From: an uncultured Arenimonas sp.
Lineage (GTDB): Bacteria; Pseudomonadota; Gammaproteobacteria; Xanthomonadales; Xanthomonadaceae
Assembly (NCBI GenBank): GCA_946480565.1
Contig: CAMLKR010000134.1
Location: 1-6,394 of the forward strand
Reading direction: 5' to 3'
Length of the DNA: 6,394 nucleotides
Part shown: positions 1 through 4,780 of the stretch, one piece after another
Position numbering within the stretch: the stretch's first letter is position 1
How the letters are laid out: every line of letters starts with the position of its first letter
Position numbers and translations under genes: made by a program
Notes under the pieces: generated by a model
Told to the model about the DNA's origin: nothing
Seen by the model: only the letters and a program-made list of their open reading frames with translations
Databases searched by the model: none

Positions 1-284
1 GCAGCTACGCGATCGGCCTGGCCGCGGGCCTGCGCGGCGACGGCTGGAACCTGGGATTCGTGGTCGAGACCGAGCGCCAGGTCGAAGCCCACCTGGACGA
101 ACACCTGGGCAGTCTGCCGTCCGGCGACGAACGCAGCCGCGCCATCCTGCGCACCATGAAGGCCGACGAGGCCCGCCACGCCGACCACGCCGAACAGGCC
201 GGCGCCCGCAGGCTTCCGCAGCCCATCCCGCGGCTGATGGCGCTCAGTTCCCGCCTGATGAAGCTCGTCGCCTACCGCCTCTAG
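1..284 (+). CDS. coq7: Demethoxyubiquinone hydroxylase, C-terminal part (5' end outside window)
   Basis: Only the last 93 residues are visible; the reading frame begins at base 3 and ends at a TAG at 282-284. Coq7 is a membrane-associated di-iron enzyme that hydroxylates demethoxyubiquinone in a late step of aerobic ubiquinone synthesis. The fragment carries the C-terminal half of the four-helix ferritin-like bundle. A Glu in ETERQVEAH (fragment residue 24) fits the third carboxylate ligand, and the ExxH pair in KADEARHADHA (Glu56 and His59) fits the final iron ligands. The tail IPRLMALSSRLMKLVAYRL is the amphipathic C-terminal helix typical of the family. The first ExxH motif would lie upstream of the window. 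The gene converges with gdx across 33 bases. Assignment rests on motif and length match to bacterial Coq7; no other di-iron family fits the tail as well. Confidence 0.88.
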   Translation, partial: SYAIGLAAGLRGDGWNLGFVVETERQVEAHLDEHLGSLPSGDERSRAILRTMKADEARHADHAEQAGARRLPQPIPRLMALSSRLMKLVAYRL

Positions 285-285
285 C

Positions 286-303
286 CCGGGGTTCGGGCCC
301 CGG
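286..303. terminator. GC-rich hairpin between convergent coq7 and gdx
   Basis: A 6-bp stem (286-291 with 298-303, CCGGGG/CCCCGG) closes a 6-nt loop, starting two bases after the coq7 stop codon. It has no T-run on either strand, so it would be at best a weak or Rho-assisted terminator for the convergent genes. Its position between two converging stop codons is the main support. Confidence 0.3.
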
Positions 304-317
304 ACTCGACTGCCCGC

Positions 318-635
318 TCAGGGGGAGGCGAACTTGAGGCCGATGATGCCGGCCAGGATCAGGGCGATGCAGGCCAGGCGCGGCCAGGCCGCCGATTCGC
401 CGAACAGCACGATGCCCAGGATCGCGGTGCCGACCGCACCGATGCCGACCCAGACCGCATAGCCGGTGCCGATCGGTATTTCCTTCAGCGCCAGCGCCAG
501 GCACCACATGCTGGCCGCCATCGCCGCGATGGTGACCGTGCTGGCCAGCGGCCGGGTGAAGCCCTCGGTGTACTTGAGGCCGATGGCCCAGACGATCTCG
601 AGCACCCCGGCGATCGACAGGTAGATCCACGCCAT
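318..635 (-). CDS. gdx: Guanidinium exporter of the SMR family (Gdx, formerly SugE)
   Basis: A 105-residue protein, the usual length of small multidrug resistance transporters, with four hydrophobic helices at about residues 3-20, 30-50, 56-77 and 84-102. It works as a dual-topology dimer in the inner membrane and exchanges guanidinium ion for protons. The sequence is close to E. coli Gdx (SugE) throughout. It keeps the central Glu13, with Gly10 and Trp16 in [15 protein letters not shown], Ser42, and Trp62 in the [14 protein letters not shown] loop/helix 3. These mark the guanidinium-selective branch rather than the EmrE/Qac drug-export branch. The ATG at 635-633 has a strong AAGGAGA Shine-Dalgarno about 7 nt upstream (plus-strand 641-648). 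Its 5' leader holds a guanidine-II riboswitch, independent support for the substrate. speD lies immediately upstream on the same strand, so read-through from speD is possible. Confidence 0.93.
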   Translation of the reverse strand: MAWIYLSIAGVLEIVWAIGLKYTEGFTRPLASTVTIAAMAASMWCLALALKEIPIGTGYAVWVGIGAVGTAILGIVLFGESAAWPRLACIALILAGIIGLKFASP

Positions 636-664
636 GTCACTTCTCCTTTCCTTTCCAAAGCCCT

Positions 665-703
665 GAAAACAAGGACGGCCCGGAGCCTGCGCTCCGGACC
701 GTC
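665..703 (-). terminator. Riboswitch-controlled intrinsic terminator before gdx
   Basis: On the minus strand, bases 703-691 pair with 686-674 to form a 13-bp GC-rich stem with one G-U wobble and a GCAG tetraloop. This is followed by CTTGTTTTC (673-665). That is the layout of a Rho-independent terminator, with a slightly broken U-tract. The 5' arm of the stem reuses the 3' arm of the second aptamer hairpin (701-696) and two of its loop bases (703-702), so the two structures exclude each other. When the aptamer hairpin wins, only a 5-bp remnant (695-691 with 686-682) is left, too far from the U-tract to terminate. It lies between speD and gdx, so it could also end speD transcripts. Confidence 0.68.
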
Positions 704-753
704 GTCGGTCCTGCGAATGCCGGGAACGGTCCCGGCCGCGGGTCGTCCCGCGG
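696..753 (-). promoter_or_regulatory. Guanidine-II (mini-ykkC) riboswitch aptamer upstream of gdx
   Basis: Two hairpins on the minus strand carry identical ACGA tetraloops closed by a G-C pair, which is the signature of the guanidine-II class. The first (753-736) is CCGCGGG-ACGA-CCCGCGG with a 7-bp stem. The second (711-696) is GGACCG-ACGA-CGGUCC with a 6-bp stem. In known members of the class each loop binds one guanidinium and the two loops dock through their central CG bases. The linker (735-712) itself contains a 6-bp hairpin (735-730 with 725-720). The element starts 6 bases after the speD stop and precedes a gene whose protein looks like a guanidinium exporter, the classic target. The second hairpin overlaps the terminator stem, suggesting ligand-dependent antitermination (an ON switch). 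Structure and context are visible; binding is inferred. Confidence 0.85.
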
Positions 754-759
754 GTCGGC

Positions 760-1554
760 TCAGTCGGCCAGGTTGTGGCCGTTGAACAGCTCGACGATCT
801 CGCGCTTGAGCTGGTTCTCGATCCGCAGCCGGTCCTTGAAGCCCAGGTTCTTGGCCTTCTCCTCGAACAGGTAGGTGTCGAGGTCGAATTCCTTCAGGTG
901 CATCTTCGTGTGGAACAGGTTCTCCTGGTACACGTTGACGTCGATCATCTCGTACTTGCTCTTGATCGGCTTGGACAGGAAGTCCTGGATCGAGTTGATC
1001 TTGTGGTCGATGTAGTGCTTCTTGCCCTTCACGTCGCGGGTGAAGCCGCGCACGCGGTAGTCCATCACCACGATGTCGGACTCGAAGCTCTCGATCAGGT
1101 AGTTCAGGGCCTTCAGCGGCGAAATGACGCCGCAGGTGGCGACGTCGATGTCGGCGCGGAAGGTGGCGATGCCGTTGTGCGGATGCGTCTCCGGATAGGT
1201 GTGCACGGTGATGTGCGACTTGTCCAGGTGCGCGACCACGGCGTCGGAGATGAGCTCCTTGCCGGCGGCCTTCTTGTCGATGACGGGCTCCTCCGAGATC
1301 AGGATGGTCACCGAGGCGCCCTGGGGGTCGTAGTCCTGGCGGGCCACGTTCAGGATGTTGGCGCCGATGATCTCGGCCACGTCGGTCAGTATCTGGGTCA
1401 GGCGCTCGGCGTTGTAGGCCTCATCGATGTATTCGATGTAGCGCTGGCGCTGTTCCTCCGACACCGCGTAGCAGACGTCGTAGATGTTGAAGCTCAGGGC
1501 CTTGGTCAGGTTGTTGAAACCCTGGAGCCGGAGGCGAGGAAGCGGCTTGACCAC
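760..1554 (-). CDS. speD: S-adenosylmethionine decarboxylase proenzyme (pyruvoyl type, bacterial class 1A)
   Basis: A 264-residue protein, the same length as E. coli SpeD and similar along its whole length (for example [38 protein letters not shown] and [13 protein letters not shown] segments). It decarboxylates AdoMet to supply the aminopropyl donor for spermidine. The proenzyme should cleave itself between Lys112 and Ser113 in [14 protein letters not shown]. Ser113 then becomes the pyruvoyl cofactor of the alpha chain (about 152 residues), leaving a beta chain of 112. His118 and Cys141 (ATCGVISP) are the expected processing and catalytic residues. The start is a GTG at 1554-1552 with AGGAA 7 nt upstream (1562-1566), and the N-terminus [15 protein letters not shown] fits xanthomonad SpeD. 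It is divergent from clp and followed on its own strand by the riboswitch and gdx. Confidence 0.96.
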   Translation of the reverse strand: MVKPLPRLRLQGFNNLTKALSFNIYDVCYAVSEEQRQRYIEYIDEAYNAERLTQILTDVAEIIGANILNVARQDYDPQGASVTILISEEPVIDKKAAGKELISDAVVAHLDKSHITVHTYPETHPHNGIATFRADIDVATCGVISPLKALNYLIESFESDIVVMDYRVRGFTRDVKGKKHYIDHKINSIQDFLSKPIKSKYEMIDVNVYQENLFHTKMHLKEFDLDTYLFEEKAKNLGFKDRLRIENQLKREIVELFNGHNLAD

Positions 1555-1591
1555 GTGGGCGTTCCTGCGGTGCGGAGGGGGGTGGAGCGAG

Positions 1592-1627
1592 GGGGCGCAT
1601 TATCGGCCAAACCGCCCCCGGGGGAAA
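1592..1627 (-). promoter_or_regulatory. Possible sigma70-type promoter for speD
   Basis: On the minus strand GATAAT (1604-1599) matches five of six positions of the -10 consensus. A poor -35-like TTTCCC lies 17 nt further upstream. This would place transcription initiation near 1592 and give speD a leader of roughly 38 bases. The AT-rich patch stands out in an otherwise very GC-rich divergent region, but the -35 match is weak, so the call is tentative. Confidence 0.33.
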
Positions 1628-1655
1628 CCTCGGCTCCGTCGGGGCCTCGCCGCCA

Positions 1656-1684
1656 TTGCCGGAGCCGGCGTCACGGCCTAAGCT
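1656..1684 (+). promoter_or_regulatory. Possible sigma70-type promoter for clp
   Basis: TTGCCG (1656-1661) and TAAGCT (1679-1684) are separated by exactly 17 bases. They match the -35 box at four of six and the -10 box at three of six positions. The start point would fall near 1691 and give clp a leader of about 46 bases. It lies in the 182-base region shared with divergent speD. I saw no TGTGA-N6-TCACA type Clp/CRP site in this region, so autoregulation is not evident. Confidence 0.25.
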
Positions 1685-1736
1685 GAACGCCTCACCGGGG
1701 CCAGGCACCACCTTGGCGCTGAACAGGAGTTCACCG

Positions 1737-2408
1737 ATGCCGCTGCAGCCGCACAAGGTCGTCAACAGCCCGCTCGCGCCGGATACGGCCACCATGGGCC
1801 GCTTCCTCGACCACTGCCATCGCCGCCGCTACCCCTCGCGGACCGACGTGTTCCGTCCGGGCACTCCGGCCACCTCGCTCTATTACGTGGTCAGCGGCTC
1901 GCTCAGCGTGGTCAGCGAGGAGCCGGACGGCCGCGAGCTGATCCTGGGCTACGTCAACGCCGGCGAGTTCATCGGCGAGATGGGCCTGTTCTTCGCCGCC
2001 GACGCCCGCGCCGTGGTCGTGCGCACCCGCAGCGCCTGCGAACTGGCCGAGATCAACTACGAACGCCTGCACCAGCTGTTCGCCGGCCCGCTGCAGTCCG
2101 AGTGCCCGCGCATCCTGTACGCGATCGGCCTGCAGCTGTCCAAGCGCCTGCTCGACACCAGCCGCAAGGCCAGCCGCCTGGCCTTCCTGGACGTCAGCGG
2201 CCGCATCGTCCGCACCCTGAACGACCTGTGCCAGGAACCGGACGCGCTGTCGCACCCGCAGGGCACCCAGATCCGGGTCTCGCGCCAGGAGCTGGCCCGC
2301 ATCGTCGGCTGCTCGCGCGAGATGGCCGGCCGCGTGCTCAAGCAGCTGCAGGAACAGGGCGTGCTGCACGCCCGCGGCAAGACCATCGTGGTGTACGGCA
2401 CCCGCTGA
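1737..2408 (+). CDS. clp: CRP-like global transcription regulator Clp
   Basis: A 223-residue CRP/FNR-family protein. The cyclic-nucleotide-binding domain spans about residues 20-115 (GEFIGEMGLFF at 77-86), followed by the dimerisation helix and a C-terminal winged helix-turn-helix (VSRQELARIVGCSREMAGRVL, about 181-201). The recognition helix keeps Arg194, Glu195 and Arg199, matching Arg180, Glu181 and Arg185 of E. coli CRP, so a CRP-like DNA site is expected. In Xanthomonas, Clp is a virulence regulator inactivated by cyclic di-GMP. Residues matching Xanthomonas Arg154, Arg166 and Asp170 are present (Arg147, Arg159, Asp163), but Glu99 is replaced by Ala92 and Asp70 by Pro63. The ATG at 1737 was chosen over one at 1656 because AGGAG sits 7 nt upstream (1725-1729) and the extra 27 residues lack family similarity. 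A GNAT gene follows 3 bases after its stop. Confidence 0.92.
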   Translation: MPLQPHKVVNSPLAPDTATMGRFLDHCHRRRYPSRTDVFRPGTPATSLYYVVSGSLSVVSEEPDGRELILGYVNAGEFIGEMGLFFAADARAVVVRTRSACELAEINYERLHQLFAGPLQSECPRILYAIGLQLSKRLLDTSRKASRLAFLDVSGRIVRTLNDLCQEPDALSHPQGTQIRVSRQELARIVGCSREMAGRVLKQLQEQGVLHARGKTIVVYGTR

Positions 2409-2411
2409 GCC

Positions 2412-2867
2412 ATGGGCGCCAGCGCCGGTAGCGAATCGCTGCTGGTCCGCCCCGCGTCCGCCCAGGACGCGGCCGGCGTCGCCACCCTGCTGGGCGTCCT
2501 GGGGTACCCCTGCGACCGCGCCGAAGCGGCCGCCCGGCTGCGCGCGCTGGAGGAAGAGCCCGACCAGCAGATCCTGGTCGCCGACCGCCACGGCTGCCTG
2601 GTGGGCCTGCTGGCCCTGGACCTGATGTATTACCTGCCGCTGGGCGCCCGCACCTGCCGCATCACCGCCCTGGTGGTGTCCGACGCCGAACAGCGCCGCG
2701 GCGTCGGCCGCCTGCTGCTGCGCGAGGCCGAGCACCGCGCCCGCCAGGCCGGCGCCGCGCGCATCGAGCTGACCTCGGCGACCCACCGCCACGAGGCCCA
2801 CGAGTTCTACCGGGCCTGCGGCTTCGGCGAGAGCGCGCTGCGTTTTCTCAAGCGCCTGGGCGACTGA
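2412..2867 (+). CDS. GNAT-family N-acetyltransferase
   Basis: A 151-residue protein covering a single GNAT fold. The acetyl-CoA pyrophosphate-binding motif A is clear at residues 94-100 (QRRGVGR, preceded by the ITALVVSDAE strand). The usual C-terminal FYRACGF motif is at 132-138. It should transfer an acetyl group from acetyl-CoA to an amine of a small molecule or protein; the substrate cannot be read from the sequence. The ATG begins 3 bases after the clp stop codon and has no convincing Shine-Dalgarno, so translation is probably coupled to clp. This suggests a clp-GNAT operon but does not prove a functional link. It converges with the HAD gene across 51 bases. Confidence 0.85.
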   Translation: MGASAGSESLLVRPASAQDAAGVATLLGVLGYPCDRAEAAARLRALEEEPDQQILVADRHGCLVGLLALDLMYYLPLGARTCRITALVVSDAEQRRGVGRLLLREAEHRARQAGAARIELTSATHRHEAHEFYRACGFGESALRFLKRLGD

Positions 2868-2918
2868 ACCCGCGACCCGGGGGCGGACCCGGCGATTCCC
2901 GGCGGATGCCGGCCCGGC

Positions 2919-3584
2919 TCAGGCCATCAGTTCGAAGGCACCGCGCAGGCGCCGGTGCACCTTCGCCACGCTGCGCGCGTCGGGGCAGACCAGGACCGGC
3001 CGGGCCGTCTCGCACAGGATCGGCAGGTCGCGGGCGCTGTCGCTGTAGACGGCCGCGAAGGGCGGACGGATCTGGTGCCGGGCCAGGGCCACCAGCTTGC
3101 GCGGTCCGACCGTGTGTTCGACGCCGATGTAGCCGCCGAAGGCCGCCCTCACGCGGGAGCCGACCACCGGCACCTCGGGCTGGCCCAGCGCACGCCACAG
3201 GTCGCGGGCCAGGCCGGCCTCGGCGCCGGTGACGATGACGACGTGGTCGCCGGCCGCGAGGTGCGCATGCAGGCGCGCCACCGCCGGCGCGATCAGCAAT
3301 TCGTCGCGACGGGCGGCGCAGTCGAGCAGGAAGTCCTCGCGTGCTTCGCTGATCGCCTCCGGGGTGCGGCCGACCGTGGCCAGCCAGGTGTAGAAGCTGG
3401 CCGGCAGCCAGGCGCTGCGCCACCAGGCGAAGCCCGGAGCCAGGAAGGGAAAGCTCAGGCCCGCCGCGAGCCGGCGCAGCGGATGGCTGTCCAGCTGGCC
3501 GCGCAGCCAGGCCGCCGCGCAGTCGCCGCGCACCAGCGTGCCATCGAAATCGAACAGCACGGTGGCGCCGGGGCGCGGGCTCAT
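2919..3584 (-). CDS. HAD-IB family phosphatase, PgpC-like
   Basis: A 221-residue haloacid-dehalogenase phosphatase. Motif I is DFDGT with nucleophile Asp12 and acid/base Asp14. Motif II is the Thr119 of IVTGA, the conserved Lys is probably Lys163 (GPRKLVAL), and the Mg-binding motif is SDSARD with Asp182 and Asp186. The stretch at about residues 36-71 is hydrophobic and Trp/Phe-rich, and the YSDS-x-x-D-x-P-L/I-L and GGY/GGW segments resemble E. coli PgpC (YfhB), a phosphatidylglycerophosphate phosphatase. That comparison is from memory, so lipid phosphatase activity is an inference; a generic SerB-like HAD is the alternative. Its ATG overlaps the trpC stop as ATGA (3584-3581) with no separate Shine-Dalgarno, so it is the translationally coupled last gene of the trp operon seen here. 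Confidence 0.85.
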   Translation of the reverse strand: MSPRPGATVLFDFDGTLVRGDCAAAWLRGQLDSHPLRRLAAGLSFPFLAPGFAWWRSAWLPASFYTWLATVGRTPEAISEAREDFLLDCAARRDELLIAPAVARLHAHLAAGDHVVIVTGAEAGLARDLWRALGQPEVPVVGSRVRAAFGGYIGVEHTVGPRKLVALARHQIRPPFAAVYSDSARDLPILCETARPVLVCPDARSVAKVHRRLRGAFELMA

Positions 3585-4369
3585 GCGAACAGGCGGGCCA
3601 GCTCGGCGCCGGGATCGGGCGCGCGCATGAAGGTCTCGCCGACCAGGAAGGCATGCACGCCGTTTCCGCGCATCAGGGCCACGTCGGCCGCGGTGGCGAT
3701 GCCGCTTTCGGTCACCAGCAGGCGGTCGCGCGGCACCGCGTTGCGCAGGTCGAGCGTGGTCTGCAGGCTCACCTCGAAGCTGCGCAGGCTGCGGTTGTTG
3801 ATGCCCACCAGGGGCGCACCGACCTGCAGCGCGCGCTCGAGCTCGTCGATGTCGTGCACTTCCACCAGCACGTCCATGCCCAGCTGCATCGCCAGGTGCG
3901 AGAGCTCGGCCAGCGCCGCGTCGCCCAGGGCCGCCACGATCAGCAGGATGCAGTCGGCGCCCAGCGCGCGCGCCTCGTAGACCTGGTAGGCGTCGATGGT
4001 GAAATCCTTGCGCAGCACCGGCAGCGAACAGGCGTTGCGCGCCTGCACCAGGTAGTCGTCGGCGCCCTGGAAGAAGTCGACGTCGGTCAGCACCGACAGG
4101 CAGGCCGCGCCGCCGCGCTCGTAGCTGGCGGCGATGTCGGCGGGGCGGAAGTCGGGCCGGATGACGCCCTTGCTGGGGCTGGCCTTCTTGACCTCGGCGA
4201 TCACCGCCGGCAGGCCGGCCGCGATCTTCGCCTGCAGCGCGGCGGCGAAGCCGCGGGTCGGCGCCAGGCCCTCGCAGCGCGCCGAAAGCTCGCGCAGGGA
4301 AACGCGCGCGGAGCGCTCGGCGATTTCTTCGGCCTTGCGGCGCAGGATGGTCTGCAGGATGTCGCTCAT
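3581..4369 (-). CDS. trpC: Indole-3-glycerol-phosphate synthase
   Basis: A 262-residue stand-alone IGPS, a (beta/alpha)8 barrel that closes the indole ring by decarboxylating CdRP to indole-3-glycerol phosphate in tryptophan synthesis. All catalytic residues are visible: Glu59 and Lys61 in [12 protein letters not shown], Lys121 in LRKDF, Glu170 in LVEVHD, Asn191 in GINNRSL, and Glu221-Ser222 in TESGI, followed by the phosphate-binding LVGETFM. It is not fused to TrpF. The start was set at the ATG at 4369-4367 because AGGAA lies just upstream (4375-4379) and the protein then begins [12 protein letters not shown], as in relatives. An upstream in-frame ATG at 4408 lies inside the inverted repeat and is unlikely. 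The stop overlaps the HAD start. A strong palindrome lies 22 bases upstream of the start, between this gene and the ABM gene. Confidence 0.97.
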   Translation of the reverse strand: MSDILQTILRRKAEEIAERSARVSLRELSARCEGLAPTRGFAAALQAKIAAGLPAVIAEVKKASPSKGVIRPDFRPADIAASYERGGAACLSVLTDVDFFQGADDYLVQARNACSLPVLRKDFTIDAYQVYEARALGADCILLIVAALGDAALAELSHLAMQLGMDVLVEVHDIDELERALQVGAPLVGINNRSLRSFEVSLQTTLDLRNAVPRDRLLVTESGIATAADVALMRGNGVHAFLVGETFMRAPDPGAELARLFA

Positions 4370-4391
4370 TCTTCTTCCTGGAATCGGAAAA

Positions 4392-4440
4392 CCGGGGTCA
4401 GAGTGCATTTATCTATCAGATAAATGCACTCTGACCCCGG
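4392..4440. repeat. Perfect 23-bp inverted repeat, REP-like palindrome inside the trp operon
   Basis: Bases 4392-4414 pair perfectly with 4418-4440 around a 3-nt loop (ATC). Each arm runs from CCGGGGTCAGAG at its outer end to the AT-rich ATTTATCT at the centre. The GGGGTCAGAGTGCATTT type of sequence is, from memory, recurrent in proteobacterial genomes as dispersed palindromes associated with REP/RAYT (Y1-type) transposases; no transposase is present here. It fills nearly the whole gap between the ABM stop codon (2 bases away) and the trpC Shine-Dalgarno (about 12 bases away). On the operon strand the hairpin is followed by TTTTCC (4391-4386), so it could act as a partial terminator or as a 3'-end stabiliser for trpG-trpD-ABM mRNA. 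The AT-rich inner part differs sharply from the surrounding GC-rich codons. Confidence 0.85.
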
Positions 4441-4442
4441 AT

Positions 4443-4775
4443 TCACGGGCCGGCGTAGGCGCGTTCGACTTTGGCGACGCGCAGTTCGAAGTGTTCGTAC
4501 CATTCGCTGCGGCCACGTTCGCGGGCCAGCGTGTGCTCGGCGTGGCGGCGCCAGGCCAGGATGTGGGCTTCGGATTCCCAGTAGCTGACCGTGATGCCCA
4601 GGCCGCTGGCGTCGCGCACGCTCTCGACCCCGAGGTAACCGGGCTGCAGCGCCGCCAGCTCGGCCATCCGGTCGGCGGTGGCGCCGTACCCGTTGTCGCC
4701 GTCGCGGCGCAGGCTGGTGAAGACCACGGCGTAATACGGCGGCGGCGGGGTGCGGGCGAAACCTTCTGCGGACAT
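4443..4775 (-). CDS. Small ABM-fold (antibiotic biosynthesis monooxygenase-like) protein
   Basis: A 110-residue protein with the dimeric alpha+beta barrel pattern of the ABM superfamily: a first strand YYAVVFTSLR, a helix with RMAELAALQPGYLGVESVRD, a strand GITVSYWESEAHILAWRRHAEH, and a final strand WYEHFELRVAKVERAY. The QPGYLGVES and YWESEAHILAWRRHAEH segments are typical of this group. Family members include heme-degrading and quinol monooxygenases as well as proteins of unknown role; no specific activity can be assigned. The ATG begins 5 bases after the trpD stop and its AGGA Shine-Dalgarno overlaps that stop (TAGGAACC), so it is probably coupled to trpD. Sitting between trpD and trpC, it is presumably co-expressed with tryptophan synthesis, but it is not a known pathway enzyme. 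Confidence 0.82.
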   Translation of the reverse strand: MSAEGFARTPPPPYYAVVFTSLRRDGDNGYGATADRMAELAALQPGYLGVESVRDASGLGITVSYWESEAHILAWRRHAEHTLARERGRSEWYEHFELRVAKVERAYAGP

Positions 4776-4780
4776 GGTTC

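Noticed and set aside
1614..1623. CCCCCGGGGG palindrome in the speD-clp intergenic region as an operator
   Set aside because: It is a low-complexity 10-mer with no spacing or half-site resembling a known regulator site; chance occurrence is likely in this GC-rich region.
775..1686. Plus-strand open frame of 303 codons opposite speD
   Set aside because: The translation is Val/Leu/Asp/His-rich, typical of the antisense of a GC-biased gene, and SpeD on the minus strand matches its family from end to end.
1656..1736. N-terminal extension of Clp from an ATT/ATG-like upstream start
   Set aside because: The extra 27 residues lack similarity to Clp, and the AGGAG at 1725-1729 is placed correctly for the ATG at 1737.
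1731..2801. Minus-strand open frame of 356 codons opposite clp and the GNAT gene
   Set aside because: It is the antisense shadow of two genes with clear domains; the translation is Ala/Gly/Gln/His repeats without any domain.
2899..2912. Small CCGGC-GGAT-GCCGG hairpin between the convergent GNAT and HAD genes as a terminator
   Set aside because: The stem is only 5 bp, there is no T-run on either side, and such hairpins are common by chance at this GC content.
4370..4440. Palindrome upstream of trpC as a classical Trp attenuator
   Set aside because: There is no leader peptide with tandem Trp codons and no alternative antiterminator pairing, and it sits inside the operon rather than before its first gene.
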